A stretch of 64,000 bases of DNA from Elusimicrobiota bacterium (GCA_016212795.1 JACRDT010000021.1:1-64000), one strand, 5' to 3'; shown: positions 16,054-24,921, counted from the first letter of the stretch. Numbers and translations: made by a program. The notes: generated from the letters alone by a model not told the origin.

Positions 16054-18006
16054 ATGGCCCGCCAGGAGAGCCTCTTCCCCGACCCCGACTTCCTCAAGAC
16101 GGCCGTGATCGGCCGGCGGAAGGATTTCGACGCGCTCTTCGAGGGCTTCACCCGCTTGCGGGCCATCTCCTACGTGGTGTCGCCGGACCTGCTGTTGGAG
16201 CTGTTCTCGCGCGGCTTCTCCGACGTCGAGGTCCTGGTCGGGGAGAACCTGTCCGAGAGCTACCGTCAGATCCTGGGCGAGCGGGGGCCCGAGGCGGCCG
16301 AGCGCCTGGCGGAGAGGGTGGCGGACGGCGCCCTGCGCATCCTCGTCCCCGAGCGGACGGTCCACACCAAGCTCTACATCCTCGAGCGCGAGGGCCTGCG
16401 CCGGGTCATCCAGACCAGCGCGAACCTCACCGAGACCGCCCGGCGCGCCTCCCGGCAGGTCAACTACGCCTGGTTCGCGGACCTGGAGCCCGGCCATCCG
16501 TGGCTCGGCCGGGTGGAGGAGGACTACCAGGCGCACCTGAGGCATTCGGCCCTCTTCATGGGCGACCTGGCGGATCTCATCAAGCAGAACCGGCCGGAGG
16601 AGCGCCGCAAGCTCGTGGAGGCCTGGCTCAAGGGCGTGGCGGCCGAGGAGGTCGAGACCGAGACCCGCAAGCTCCTCCAGGAGATCGCGGCCAAGGCCGT
16701 GGAGAAGGCCGCGGGCCAAGACGAGCCCCTGTTCTCGGTCAGGCTCCCGGACGCGCCGGCCGCGCGCAGGCAGGCGGAGCGCATCCTCTCGGCGTTCGGC
16801 CCGGCCTGCGAAGGCGCGGAGTTCAGGCTCGCGCCCTCCCGGTACCTGCGCTACGTGACCGAGACCCACGGCGTGCCCGTCCTGCGGGCCGACCCGGCCC
16901 GGCGCGAGTTGCGGCTGGGGTTCGGCGGCGAGGTCGAGTCCCTGGCCGAGCCCCTGCCCGAGCCGGCCTCCGTGTCCGGCGCCCTGGCCCACCTGGAGGC
17001 GTATTTCTCCACGGTGGAGCTGGGCAAGTCCCCGGACCCCGACTTCGCCAAGACCAGCCTGTTCGAGGCCCTCCTCTATTTCATGGCGGCCCCGTTCGCG
17101 CACGAGTTCATGAAGCTCAAGCGCAGCCGCTACGGCGCCATCGACTCCCGCGGCCCGCGGTTCCTCTACATCTACGGGCCGTCCCAGAACGGCAAGTCGA
17201 CCTTCCTGAAGTTCGTCTTGAAGCTGCTGACGGGCCGCGCCATCGAGCCCCTCAGCGGCGGCGACTTCGCCAAGCGCAAGGTCCAGGGGGTGGCCTCCGT
17301 GGGGACCTCGTTCCCCCTGGCCTTCGACGACGTGGTCATGGCGACGCGCGCGGCCCTCTTCGAGGAGGTGCTCAAGTCCTACTGGGAGTCCTGGTGGAGG
17401 GAGGACTGCGTCGCCCCCCAGATCGTGCTCTCCTCCAACGCCTACACCCTGCCGCCCTGGGCCAAGTCCCGCGTCAAGCGCCTGGACTTCGACGTGCATT
17501 TCGCCCCGACCGACGCCGGGCGCGACGCCCTCGCCGGGCTCTTCCGCGGCGAGAACCGCCTCTTCCGGTGGTTCGCGCCCCTCTACATGAGCCGAATGGC
17601 CTCCGGGTCCGTGCCGGGAGAAGACGAGCTGGCCTGGGCGCGCGAGGTCTTCGCCGAGCTCTACCGCCACGCCGGCAGGGCCGTGCCCGGCTATTTCCCC
17701 GAAGGGCCCATCGAGAAGCTTTACGACCCGGGCCTCAAGGCCTGGCGCGACATGATCGACAGGCTCGGCAAGGCCAAAGTCAGGTGGGAGACCGACCGCG
17801 CGGTCGTCGAGTTCTCCGCGGACCTGCAGGGCTACGAGGTCCGGGAGTACGAAAGCCACCTTCCGGCCCAGATCAAGCACCGCCGCCGCGGGAACACCAT
17901 CCTCATCGAGAGCCCCGCGGAGTTCAAGGCCTGGCTCTCGGGCGGGAAAGGACGGGGCTCGGGAGGCTGGCTCGCGAGGCTCCTGGGCCGCCGCCCGGCC
18001 CCGTAG
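16054..18006 (+). CDS. PLD-like nuclease domain fused to P-loop (SF3 helicase-like) ATPase
   Basis: Residues 1-165 resemble a phospholipase-D-like domain with one HxK motif ([10 protein letters not shown]104/K106) followed by SANLTETA, the usual HxK...N pattern. A single motif means a dimer would be needed for catalysis. A charged helical linker leads to a P-loop at 375-383 (GPSQNGKST), a form common in SF3/D5-type helicases, then an acidic FDDVVM that could be Walker B, and [20 protein letters not shown] with a sensor-like Asn and an arginine-finger candidate. The 650-residue fusion lies 10 bases upstream of a recQ remnant. A DNA-processing or anti-phage role is inference. Confidence 0.78.
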   Translation: MARQESLFPDPDFLKTAVIGRRKDFDALFEGFTRLRAISYVVSPDLLLELFSRGFSDVEVLVGENLSESYRQILGERGPEAAERLAERVADGALRILVPERTVHTKLYILEREGLRRVIQTSANLTETARRASRQVNYAWFADLEPGHPWLGRVEEDYQAHLRHSALFMGDLADLIKQNRPEERRKLVEAWLKGVAAEEVETETRKLLQEIAAKAVEKAAGQDEPLFSVRLPDAPAARRQAERILSAFGPACEGAEFRLAPSRYLRYVTETHGVPVLRADPARRELRLGFGGEVESLAEPLPEPASVSGALAHLEAYFSTVELGKSPDPDFAKTSLFEALLYFMAAPFAHEFMKLKRSRYGAIDSRGPRFLYIYGPSQNGKSTFLKFVLKLLTGRAIEPLSGGDFAKRKVQGVASVGTSFPLAFDDVVMATRAALFEEVLKSYWESWWREDCVAPQIVLSSNAYTLPPWAKSRVKRLDFDVHFAPTDAGRDALAGLFRGENRLFRWFAPLYMSRMASGSVPGEDELAWAREVFAELYRHAGRAVPGYFPEGPIEKLYDPGLKAWRDMIDRLGKAKVRWETDRAVVEFSADLQGYEVREYESHLPAQIKHRRRGNTILIESPAEFKAWLSGGKGRGSGGWLARLLGRRPAP

Positions 18007-18016
18007 CGAGGCGGCC

Positions 18017-18435
18017 GTGACACCCGAGGAGGCCCTGCGCCGGCGCTGGGGATACGACTCGTTCAAGCCTCTCCAGCGGGAGGCGGTGGAGGCCGCGCTC
18101 GCGGGGCGCGACTGCCTGGTGGTGCTGCCGACGGGAGGCGGCAAGAGCCTCTGCTACCAGCTTCCCGCCGCGATTCCGATCTGCCGCCCGACGAGGAGCT
18201 CTTCGAGCGCCTGCGGCGGCTCCGCCGCCTGATCTCGGAGAAGCTGGGCATCCCGCCCTACGTGGTCTTCCACGACAGCGCCCTCCTGGAGATGGCCGCC
18301 CTGAAGCCCGAGACCCCGGCTGCCCTGCGCGGCGTGAAGGGCGTCGGAGACCGGAGACTCGAACGTTACGGGACGGCCTTTCTCGAGGTCATCTCGGGCA
18401 AGCCGCCGGAATCCGCCGCCGCCCGCGTCAGCTGA
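18017..18435 (+). pseudogene. recQ: recQ helicase gene with large internal deletion
   Basis: A GTG start leads into the RecQ N-terminus ([20 protein letters not shown], then Walker [15 protein letters not shown]). Near 18170 the frame shifts, and the other frame continues directly into a C-terminal HRDC-like domain (PPYVVFHDSALLEMAA, ALRGVKGVGDRRLERYG) ending at TGA 18433. The helicase motifs Ia-VI, zinc and winged-helix domains are missing, so roughly 400 residues are lost. The product cannot be a helicase. It directly follows the PLD/P-loop gene, suggesting a former operon. A collapsed assembly would look the same. Confidence 0.88.
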
Positions 18436-18461
18436 CCTCCGAAGAGCGTTCCGCCCCCCGG

Positions 18462-18902
18462 TCAGAAGGGGACGTCGTCCATCCCTTCCTCGCCGGCCGC
18501 CTTGACGCCCGCGGGCTCGGACGGCTCGGGGGCGCGGGGAGCGCCGCCCTCGCGCTTCTCGAGGAACTGGAAGTCGTCGACGACGACCACCATCTTGGAC
18601 TGCTTCTTGCCGTCCTCCTTCCCGGACCACTCCTCGAGGACGAGGTGCCCCTCGACGAAGATCTGCTGGCCCTTGCGCAGGTTGTTCCCGATCTGGTCGG
18701 CCATCTTCCGGCCGGGCTCCCGGTTGAACGCCTTGAGGTCCACCCACACCGGGACGTCCTCCCACTGCCCGCTCTGCTGGTTCTTGCGGCGGTTGTTGAC
18801 GGCGAAGCCGATCTTGGCCACCTTGCCGCCGTTGCTGAATTCCTTGATCTCGGGATCCCGAGTCAGACGACCGATGAGCATGACCTTGTTCAGATTCGCC
18901 AT
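18462..18902 (-). CDS. ssb: Single-stranded DNA-binding protein
   Basis: The 146-residue product has the OB-fold start MANLNKVMLIGRLTRDPE, the conserved KVAKIGFAVN strand, QIFVEGHL, a disordered Pro/Glu/Gly-rich linker and the acidic partner-binding tail DDVPF. SSB coats single-stranded DNA and recruits repair and replication proteins through that tail. Length and layout are typical of bacterial SSB. It is convergent with the recQ remnant and divergent from the next gene. A GGGGG ribosome site precedes the ATG. Confidence 0.97.
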   Translation of the reverse strand: MANLNKVMLIGRLTRDPEIKEFSNGGKVAKIGFAVNNRRKNQQSGQWEDVPVWVDLKAFNREPGRKMADQIGNNLRKGQQIFVEGHLVLEEWSGKEDGKKQSKMVVVVDDFQFLEKREGGAPRAPEPSEPAGVKAAGEEGMDDVPF

Positions 18903-19115
18903 GGATGAACCCCCGCGCTATGGACGCCTCGGCCCGGACCCCTCGGATCCAGGCCCAGCCAGGATGTTATCACACTGCGCGCCCCCTTTCCATGGCTTCC
19001 GATCCCGCCGGGCCCGCGCCGAGTCTTCCCATTTCGGCCCGGCGGATGATATCATTGCCCCTGAGGTCCGGAGGTCGAGCGAAAGAGCCGGCCCGGATCC
19101 GGAGGCACAGCGTCC

Positions 19116-19898
19116 ATGATGGAGTCAGCCCTGTTCAAACGGATGACGCTCAAGCAGGACCAGCCGTCGGGCCTGGTGGTGAGGATCCGCTGGGAGAAGG
19201 ACGGCTCGGTCATGGCCCTGATCCCGGCCGGCGAGTTCATGATGGGCTCCGTGGAGTCGGAGCTGGCCGCGCGCTGCCTCCTGGGGACCTCCAGCGGGGA
19301 GGGCCCCCGCCACAAGGTGTTCCTGGACGCCTACTACATCGACGAGTGCGAGGTGACGGTGGCGCAGTATGGCAAGTTCAGCCAGGCGACCGGCCAGGCC
19401 ATGAGGGCGCAGCCCCAGGGGAGCGGGGACAGCCACCCCGTCGTGAACGTCAGCTGGATCGAGGCCGCGGCCTACGCCGCCTGGGCGGGCAAGAGGCTGC
19501 CGACGGAAGCGGAGTGGGAGAAGGCGGCCCGGGGCGGGACCCAGACGCATTGGTGCTTCGGGGACGGCGAGAGCGGGCTCGGGGAGCACGGCTGGTACAA
19601 GGCCAACGCCGGGGGCGCGGCCCACCCGGTCGGGCGGAAGAAGGCCAACCAGTACGGCCTGTACGACATGCACGGCAACGTGGTGGAATGGGTCGCCGAC
19701 TGGCACGAGCGCGATTACTACCGGACCAGCCCGGCCAAGAACCCCCAGGGGCCGGGCAAGGGGCTGGACCGGGTCTGGCGGGGCGGCTGCTGGCAGTTCG
19801 AGGGCCACGACTGCCGGGCCGGCTCGCGCAACTGCACCCCGCCCGGCAATTGGTACGCCTTCGGCGGGTTCCGCTGCGCCGCGACGGTGCGCCGCTGA
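19116..19898 (+). CDS. Formylglycine-generating-enzyme-family (SUMF1-like) protein
   Basis: Conserved blocks of the FGE-sulfatase fold are visible in order: IPAGEFMMGS, EVTVAQYGKF, HPVVNVSWIEAAAYAAWAGK, RLPTEAEWEKAARGG, NQYGLYDMHGNVVEWVADW, RVWRGGCWQF and the closing FGGFRCA. Cysteines in RGGCW and the following HDC could correspond to the copper-binding pair of true formylglycine-generating enzymes, but many homologs only bind ligands. No signal peptide is present, and no sulfatase gene is nearby to serve as substrate. A GGAGG site stands ten bases before ATG 19116. The 260-residue length is normal. Confidence 0.88.
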   Translation: MMESALFKRMTLKQDQPSGLVVRIRWEKDGSVMALIPAGEFMMGSVESELAARCLLGTSSGEGPRHKVFLDAYYIDECEVTVAQYGKFSQATGQAMRAQPQGSGDSHPVVNVSWIEAAAYAAWAGKRLPTEAEWEKAARGGTQTHWCFGDGESGLGEHGWYKANAGGAAHPVGRKKANQYGLYDMHGNVVEWVADWHERDYYRTSPAKNPQGPGKGLDRVWRGGCWQFEGHDCRAGSRNCTPPGNWYAFGGFRCAATVRR

Positions 19899-19920
19899 GC
19901 GGCGGCGCCGACGGAATCTT

Positions 19921-20634
19921 CTACAAGGCAGCGAAGTCCCGGCCGATGAAGCGCGTCAGCAGCGAGGCGAGGCCTTTGCGCGCGCGGCCGAGCCTCTGGA
20001 TGTCGCGTCGGTCCAGGTGCTCATGCCAGGGCTTGTCGGGGACGCTGTTCGAAACGTAGAGGAGGGCGAGCGCTCTCTTGCCGGCCTTCTTCGCCGCGGA
20101 GAACACCGCGGAGCATTCCATATCCAAGCAGTCCGCGCCCAGCGCGCGGAAGCGCGGCAGGTGCGTTTCCTCCAGCGCCAACGAACCGACCGTGGCGCAG
20201 GTCCCCTCGGGCAGACCCGAGTACGAGGAAAAGACCCCCGCCAGCTTGGCGTCCGGGAAATAGCATCCGGCCTCCCCCCGTCCCGCGAGCATGCCGCTGA
20301 AACTCTCGAAGTCGAAGGCCTTCCTCACCGAATACGCCGCGCCGATCCCGCCGCCGACCCCGCCGCAGCAGTTGAAAAGATAGATGTTCCTGCAGGGGGA
20401 ATCGGCGAGGCTGAGGACGCAGTCGCCCGCCAGCAGGCTGTAGCGCGTGCCGATGATGGTGGCGTGCCGGGAATCCGCGACCCGGTAGTAATCGCCGCGG
20501 CCGCGCCCCCCCGCCCTCGACCCGGCGAAGAGGTCGACTTCGTTGAGAGGGGAGAGGACGCAGTCCGGCTTGACGAGGGACTTCTCGATCCCAAACAGCT
20601 TCTTGAAGATGTCCATCGGCGCCGTTACGGACAC
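19921..20634 (-). CDS. Nucleoside phosphorylase/MTAN-fold protein
   Basis: The 237-residue product ends its core with GADCLDMECSAVFSAAKKAG followed by LALLYVSNS, the nucleoside-binding signature of the PNP/UDP phosphorylase superfamily (ME pair plus S/D strand). Glycine-rich NCCGGVGGGI would line the phosphate site. The family cleaves or phosphorolyses nucleosides such as uridine, inosine or methylthioadenosine, and the substrate here cannot be fixed. The start is GTG 20634. ATG 20616 (MDIFKKLFG) is the alternative. It converges with the FGE-like gene. Confidence 0.8.
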   Translation of the reverse strand: MSVTAPMDIFKKLFGIEKSLVKPDCVLSPLNEVDLFAGSRAGGRGRGDYYRVADSRHATIIGTRYSLLAGDCVLSLADSPCRNIYLFNCCGGVGGGIGAAYSVRKAFDFESFSGMLAGRGEAGCYFPDAKLAGVFSSYSGLPEGTCATVGSLALEETHLPRFRALGADCLDMECSAVFSAAKKAGKRALALLYVSNSVPDKPWHEHLDRRDIQRLGRARKGLASLLTRFIGRDFAAL

Positions 20635-20660
20635 TCACCAGGCGAGAGAACGGGCGGTGT

Positions 20661-20822
20661 CTAACAACCGCACTTCCCTTGCGTCGGCCTGAACCACGGG
20701 CAGACCTGGTCGTTGGCCGCCACGTCCTTCTCCTTCATGTCGCACCAGCCCTTCTTGGTCTTGGGCTCGATGGAGTAGTATATGCAGCCGCCGCACTTCT
20801 TCTCTCCGCAGCATCCGCCCAT
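20661..20822 (-). CDS. Cysteine-rich mini-protein, likely metal binding
   Basis: The 53-residue product carries eight cysteines: MGGCCGEKKCGGC near the start, GWC mid-way, then QVCPWF and KCGC at the end. The paired clusters suggest an iron-sulfur or zinc site. It has no signal peptide. An AGGTGG site precedes ATG 20822, which is why the longer upstream reading is rejected. It lies 26 bases upstream of the nucleoside-phosphorylase-like gene on the same strand and may share its transcript. I cannot name the family. Confidence 0.6.
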   Translation of the reverse strand: MGGCCGEKKCGGCIYYSIEPKTKKGWCDMKEKDVAANDQVCPWFRPTQGKCGC

Positions 20823-21133
20823 CGTCCACCTCCCATCCGTCCTCGCGGGGCTGACGTCCACCCGGGGAACCGGGTCATCACCCCGGCGATAGCCTGATTC
20901 TACCTCTTGGTCCGGCCCGAATAAACACTAATTGCAGGCCGTCGATCGGGCACGATAGCATTCCAGGGCAGCGCAAAGGATCGCCGATGAGCGACCTCGT
21001 CAATGCCGGTCGTCGCGCCTTTCCCAGCCCGAGCGCGCTCGATTCATGGGGAGGCCGGGGAACCTTTGTCGACCCTCGATCGTATATTCAACAGCGATCC
21101 AGGATCGCCAGAGGGCAGCAACGCAAAGGGGCC
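20823..21133. other. Intergenic stretch without recognised features
   Basis: This gap holds the leader of the cysteine-rich mini-protein at its left end. No convincing coding frame, RNA gene or repeat was found in the rest up to the toxin promoter. Confidence 0.5.
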
Positions 21134-21169
21134 TTGACAATGTGTCATCTATAGTTTACACTTATGACA
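21134..21169 (+). promoter_or_regulatory. Promoter and operator of the toxin-antitoxin pair
   Basis: TTGACA (21134-21139), a 17-base spacer and TACACT (21157-21162) form a strong sigma70 promoter. TGTCAT (21143-21148) and ATGACA (21164-21169) form an inverted repeat across the -10 box, a likely autoregulatory operator. The predicted transcription start falls slightly after the toxin ATG, which is odd (see findings). Confidence 0.7.
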
Positions 21170-21463
21170 GACATCCTCTCAACGCCTGAATTCGCCGAAT
21201 GGCTGACCGGCCTGGACCCAAAAAGCCGGGCGCAGGTAGATGACAGGCTGGACCGCATCCGCGAATGCGACCACTTCGGCGACGCCAAGTACTTGGGAGG
21301 CGACCTCTTCGAGTTGCGCTGGAGGCGCGGCCGCAGGGTCTACTATGCGATCACGGAAGAGGCGGTCGGCAACGCGGTCCTCATACTCCTTGGAGGGGAC
21401 AAGAATGGCCAGAAACGGGATATCGCCCACGCGCGCAGGATTCTCCAAAGGGAGGCCCCGTAA
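21164..21463 (+). CDS. RelE/HigB-type toxin (phage-derived Gp49-like family)
   Basis: The 99-residue product has the family pattern: TPEFAEWLTGLDPKSRAQVD with an N-terminal helix pair, GDAKYLGGDLFELRW, then the RVYYAI strand and VLILLGGDKNGQKRDI near the C-terminus. Members are mRNA-cleaving ribosome-dependent toxins. Basic residues at the end (KNGQKRD, HARRIL) would form the active surface. It precedes its antitoxin, the order typical of HigBA, and overlaps it by 59 bases. Length and order support the call. The exact subfamily is uncertain. Confidence 0.85.
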   Translation: MTDILSTPEFAEWLTGLDPKSRAQVDDRLDRIRECDHFGDAKYLGGDLFELRWRRGRRVYYAITEEAVGNAVLILLGGDKNGQKRDIAHARRILQREAP

Positions 21464-21749
21464 GCTGGGACCCCGGGCGCAAGCGCGGCCTTACGACCCC
21501 TCAGCGAGCCTGAGCGACCCCGGCTTCGTTCAGAAGGCGATCCTGCAGGCCCTCAGGGAAGGAGATTTCGAAGCCGTCGTCGAGATCTACAGGGCGCACT
21601 TGCGCGTTCTCAACCGCACGCACGCCGCGAAGGCGCTCCAGGTGTCGCGGCAGTACGTGCACAAGATGCTTCAGCCGTTCAATACGCCGTCCTTGCGCAC
21701 CTTCGCCTCGTTCATGCGGCTCCTAGCCCAAGAAGCCGCCGCGAGGTGA
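21405..21749 (+). CDS. HigA-like antitoxin (addiction-module antidote family)
   Basis: The 114-residue product includes RPYDPSASLSDPGFVQKAIL followed by a helix-turn-helix (THAAKALQVSRQYVHKML) that would bind the operator. This is the layout of addiction-module antidote proteins paired with Gp49-like toxins. The start at ATG 21405 is fixed by a strong GGAGGGG site about seven bases upstream, inside the toxin gene. The two frames overlap for 59 bases, so translation of the antitoxin is coupled to, or independent from, the toxin through its own ribosome site. Confidence 0.85.
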   Translation: MARNGISPTRAGFSKGRPRKLGPRAQARPYDPSASLSDPGFVQKAILQALREGDFEAVVEIYRAHLRVLNRTHAAKALQVSRQYVHKMLQPFNTPSLRTFASFMRLLAQEAAAR

Positions 21750-21792
21750 CGTCAGCCTGAGGCGGGCCGACGAGCACGCTGAGCCGGCGGCG

Positions 21793-22020
21793 CTATCTGA
21801 CCTTGCGGGCGAACCGGTCTTTCCCGGCGGCGTTGATGAACGTGCCCAACCCCTTGCCGGCGAGCGCGAGGGTCTTCATCTGGCTGATGTTGCGGGGGCC
21901 CACGCTCTGATTGCTGTACAGGTAGACGGCGCAGGTCGCGAATCGGACCTTCACGGTGTCTTTGGCGATCTCGTAGCCGGTGACTTCGGAGTTGCCGCTA
22001 AGGTTCTTGTACTGTTTCAT
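21793..22020 (-). CDS. KTSC-domain-like small protein
   Basis: The 75-residue product ends in a pattern like the KTSC domain: VYLYSNQSVGPRNISQM, then LALAGKGLGTFINAAGKDRF. KTSC domains are small and of unknown function, sometimes attached to lysyl-tRNA synthetase and common in phage or plasmid genes. A GAGG site lies before ATG 22020. The gene is single. Confidence 0.6.
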   Translation of the reverse strand: MKQYKNLSGNSEVTGYEIAKDTVKVRFATCAVYLYSNQSVGPRNISQMKTLALAGKGLGTFINAAGKDRFARKVR

Positions 22021-22139
22021 GTTCGGCCTCGATGGACTGTGGATTACCCGGACCCGACGCGCGCCGCCTGCCCAGACATTATGCGACAAATGGAGAGGGC
22101 CGCCAAGCGACAAATCGAAGCGCGGCCCCTGGGCCAGGG

Positions 22140-22772
22140 TCAGCGCGGCCCCTGGGGAGCGGGGGGCGGCACCCCCGCCGGCGGCGCCCCGGCCGCGGGG
22201 GGCGCCGGCGCGGCCGCCCTGGCGAGGACGACGGGCTTCTCGTAGATCATCGCGTCGTTCTTGAGGACGAAGTCCTGGAGCTCGGCCGTGGACGCGGTCA
22301 GGACCAGCCCCTCGGAGGAGAGCTCGTGCTTGAGCGCCTTGGGGTGGGCCTCCAGATGCTTCTTGAGCTTCTCGTCATCCCCGATGGCCAGCTGGAGGTC
22401 GGGCCCGATGCGGTCCACGCGCACGAAGGTGTGCAGGGGGAGGAAGAATTCCTTGGCGAGGTCGCCCTTGGCGAAGACGGGCTCCTTGGGCACCACGTCG
22501 AGGTACATCCGTCCCTTCAGCTTGAGCAGGCGGCCGACGAACGACGACTTGGCGCGCTCGGCCCCGGTCTCGACGATCACGAGGTCGTAGGCCTTCTCGT
22601 CTTTCCGGCTGAAGGTCCAGACCGTGTCCTCCGCGACCCAGTCCCCCAGGAGGGCGGGCTCGGCGACGAGGTCCTTCTCCGTGTAGAGGGGGTGGACGGA
22701 CCTGGGCGGCAGGCAGCCTCCCAGGAGCGCCGCGACGGCCAGCGCCAGCAGGGACTTCGGACGTCGTCGCAT
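22140..22772 (-). CDS. Lipoprotein of unknown function
   Basis: A lipoprotein signal is clear: MRRRPKSLLALAVAALLGGC, with the lipobox LGGC. The mature part (about 190 residues) contains GDWVAEDTVWTFSRKDEKAY and MYLDVVPKEP, reminiscent of small beta-rich outer-surface proteins, and ends in a Pro/Ala/Gly-rich tail. No enzyme motif is seen. It lies 40 bases downstream of the STAS-tailed radical SAM gene on the same strand and may be cotranscribed. Confidence 0.75.
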   Translation of the reverse strand: MRRRPKSLLALAVAALLGGCLPPRSVHPLYTEKDLVAEPALLGDWVAEDTVWTFSRKDEKAYDLVIVETGAERAKSSFVGRLLKLKGRMYLDVVPKEPVFAKGDLAKEFFLPLHTFVRVDRIGPDLQLAIGDDEKLKKHLEAHPKALKHELSSEGLVLTASTAELQDFVLKNDAMIYEKPVVLARAAAPAPPAAGAPPAGVPPPAPQGPR

Positions 22773-22812
22773 GCTTCGACCTCCCGGCCTCGGCCGGCCG
22801 ACGCGGCAGCCG

Positions 22813-24783
22813 CTACAGCCCCATGCCGCCGGAGTTCTTGTACTGCTGGAAGATCTTGGCGAGGATGAGGAGCTCCGGGTGGGCGTGGGCGAGCTTGGGC
22901 ATGACCACGCGCACGGTGTCGCGGTACTGGGAGAGCTTCTCCCGCATGGCCTTCAAGCTCTTGGCCTCCGAAACCTGCAGCTTCTTGAAGTCGAACACGA
23001 GCTGCGTCCTGCGCTGGGCCATGGCCTCGCCCACCTGCGCCCAGAACTTCTCGGCCTGGGTGCCGGCCAGGCGCCCTTCGAGCCGCAGCCACACGCGCTG
23101 GCGCGCGTGCTCGAACTCCACCCGGAGGTTGAACTCGGGGGTCGAGAACTTCTCCGGCAGGGACTCCCAGACGTGGAAGTCCTTCCAGCCGCGCTCGGGC
23201 ATGCGGTAGGGGGTGCGCACGAGCTTGGGGTGCTGGGCGACGTTGAGGGCGAGGGCCGCGTCGGTGTAGGCCGCCATCCCCACGGAGGCCACGGCCATGG
23301 CCTTCTCCTTGAAGGTCGGCTCGCCGAGCTCGTCGTACACCTGCTTCTCCAGGTCGGCGATCCAGCCCTTGACGCGGGCGTTGGGGCTGAAGAGCCGGCC
23401 CGGCAGGAAGATGGGGTAGGACTTGCGGATGTCCTTGGCGAACCGCTCGGCCTTGGCCCGGAGGATGGGGTTCTCGCTGTCGCGCAGGGTCCGATAGCCC
23501 TGCAGCCAGGTGTCGACCACCCGGTAGATGCTGGGCCCGAGGCGCTGGAAATCCTGGGCGAAGCACCAGCGCTGGAGGCCCTCGATCTCGCCGTAGCTCA
23601 TGGTCGGGTGCTTGAGCATGCAGGTGAAGCCCCCGGAGTTGCGGCAGAACCCCTCGAGGTCGTCTTTGTATTCGTCGCGCAGGCGCGACTCCTTGGTCAC
23701 GCGCTCGTAGAGCGGCGTGCCGGGCAGGGGGCCGTAGATGGCGAACTGGGTCAGGCTGGGCTTGAGCGCCATCAGGCCGTCGAACTCCTCGCGGATGATC
23801 TCCGGGGTCTGGTAGTCGAGGCCCAGGATCATGGACGCCAGGACCATGATGCCGTGCTCGCGCAGGTCCTGGAAGAGCTCCGACGCGGGGCGGCCCTCCC
23901 TCTTGGCGAAGCCCGAGCGGGACCCCTCGTAGCCGATCCACAGGCCGTCGATGCCCATCTCGGCGAGCTCGGAGGTCTTGTACTGGCTGAGGGCCTTGAC
24001 GCTCCCGAAGACGAACAACGAGATGGCCCGGCCGCCCTTGATGACGCAGTCCCTGAACTCCATGGCGCGCTGCTTGTTGATGAGGAAATCCTCGTCGAGG
24101 ATGACGAAGGCCATGTCCGGGTCGTGGTCGAGGTAGCGCTCCATGACGCCGTAGACGTCGCGGCCGGCCGGCAGGAGGCGGATGTGCTGGCGCTTGTAGT
24201 AGTGCGAGGTGCAGCAGAAGTCGCACCCGTGCGGGCAGCCCAGCCCGCCGAAGATGAGCCCCGTGTTGGTCACCGGCACGGAGAAGACGCTCATCGTGCT
24301 CGTGACGAGCGGATGCTTGAACTTGGAGACGGGAAGCCCGGGCTCGCCGAGCAGGCGGCGCATGAAGCCGACGCCCTCCTCCCGGCAGACGTGGTCGGCG
24401 TAGGGCTTGAGCTGCTCGTCGCTCAGGACCGTGCCGTAGCCGCCCAGGACCACCTTGCTCCCGGGCGCGTGCTTGCGGATGATGGCGACGGCCTCCTTCA
24501 TGCGGTGGAAGGTGGGGAGTACGAAGGCCACGCCGACGTAGTCGTAGCCCTTCTTGAGCTCGCGGACGAGCTCGGCCTTGGAGGGGTAGTGGAGGACCAC
24601 CGTCGGCGCCTGGAGGTTCTCCGCGATGTATTCGAGCCCGTACTGGAGGTGGTTCGCCCGCGGACTGAACATGCCCTGGCTGCGGGTGACCTGCCCGTGC
24701 AGCAGCTCGTAGCCGACGCTGGCCTGGTCGCCGTATTTCTCGCCGATGGGCTTGCAGATGCTCGTCAATAGGACTTTCTTCAC
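22813..24783 (-). CDS. B12-binding-type radical SAM protein with STAS-like C-terminus
   Basis: The 656-residue protein has a Rossmann-like cobalamin-binding-type N-terminal domain (about 60-150, with VVLGGYGTVLSDEQ), the radical SAM cluster motif CPHGCDFC (C183, C187, C190) and a TIM-barrel core (LDEDFLINKQRAMEFRDC, GLWIGYEGSRSGF). The last 90 residues (LRLEGRLAGTQAEKFW, QLVFDFKKLQVSEA) look like a STAS domain, an unusual fusion. The family usually performs methylations or rearrangements on small molecules, and the substrate is unknown. The start is GTG with a GGAGG site about ten bases upstream. Confidence 0.85.
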   Translation of the reverse strand: MKKVLLTSICKPIGEKYGDQASVGYELLHGQVTRSQGMFSPRANHLQYGLEYIAENLQAPTVVLHYPSKAELVRELKKGYDYVGVAFVLPTFHRMKEAVAIIRKHAPGSKVVLGGYGTVLSDEQLKPYADHVCREEGVGFMRRLLGEPGLPVSKFKHPLVTSTMSVFSVPVTNTGLIFGGLGCPHGCDFCCTSHYYKRQHIRLLPAGRDVYGVMERYLDHDPDMAFVILDEDFLINKQRAMEFRDCVIKGGRAISLFVFGSVKALSQYKTSELAEMGIDGLWIGYEGSRSGFAKREGRPASELFQDLREHGIMVLASMILGLDYQTPEIIREEFDGLMALKPSLTQFAIYGPLPGTPLYERVTKESRLRDEYKDDLEGFCRNSGGFTCMLKHPTMSYGEIEGLQRWCFAQDFQRLGPSIYRVVDTWLQGYRTLRDSENPILRAKAERFAKDIRKSYPIFLPGRLFSPNARVKGWIADLEKQVYDELGEPTFKEKAMAVASVGMAAYTDAALALNVAQHPKLVRTPYRMPERGWKDFHVWESLPEKFSTPEFNLRVEFEHARQRVWLRLEGRLAGTQAEKFWAQVGEAMAQRRTQLVFDFKKLQVSEAKSLKAMREKLSQYRDTVRVVMPKLAHAHPELLILAKIFQQYKNSGGMGL

Positions 24784-24921
24784 TGGCTTGGATCCTCCGG
24801 TGCGGGCACGACGGCGCAGACCCTACCTTGAAACATTAGCATTTTCCCGCCCCGCCCGGCCCGCCGGGCATGAGCGGAAGGACCATCGCTCCGGCGATAG
24901 CGGGGCGGGGTCAAGCCCGCG

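Noticed and set aside
15724..18144. Long leftward open frame opposite the PLD/P-loop gene
   Set aside because: No recognisable motif and Arg/Gly/Leu-biased composition. The opposite strand has real domains.
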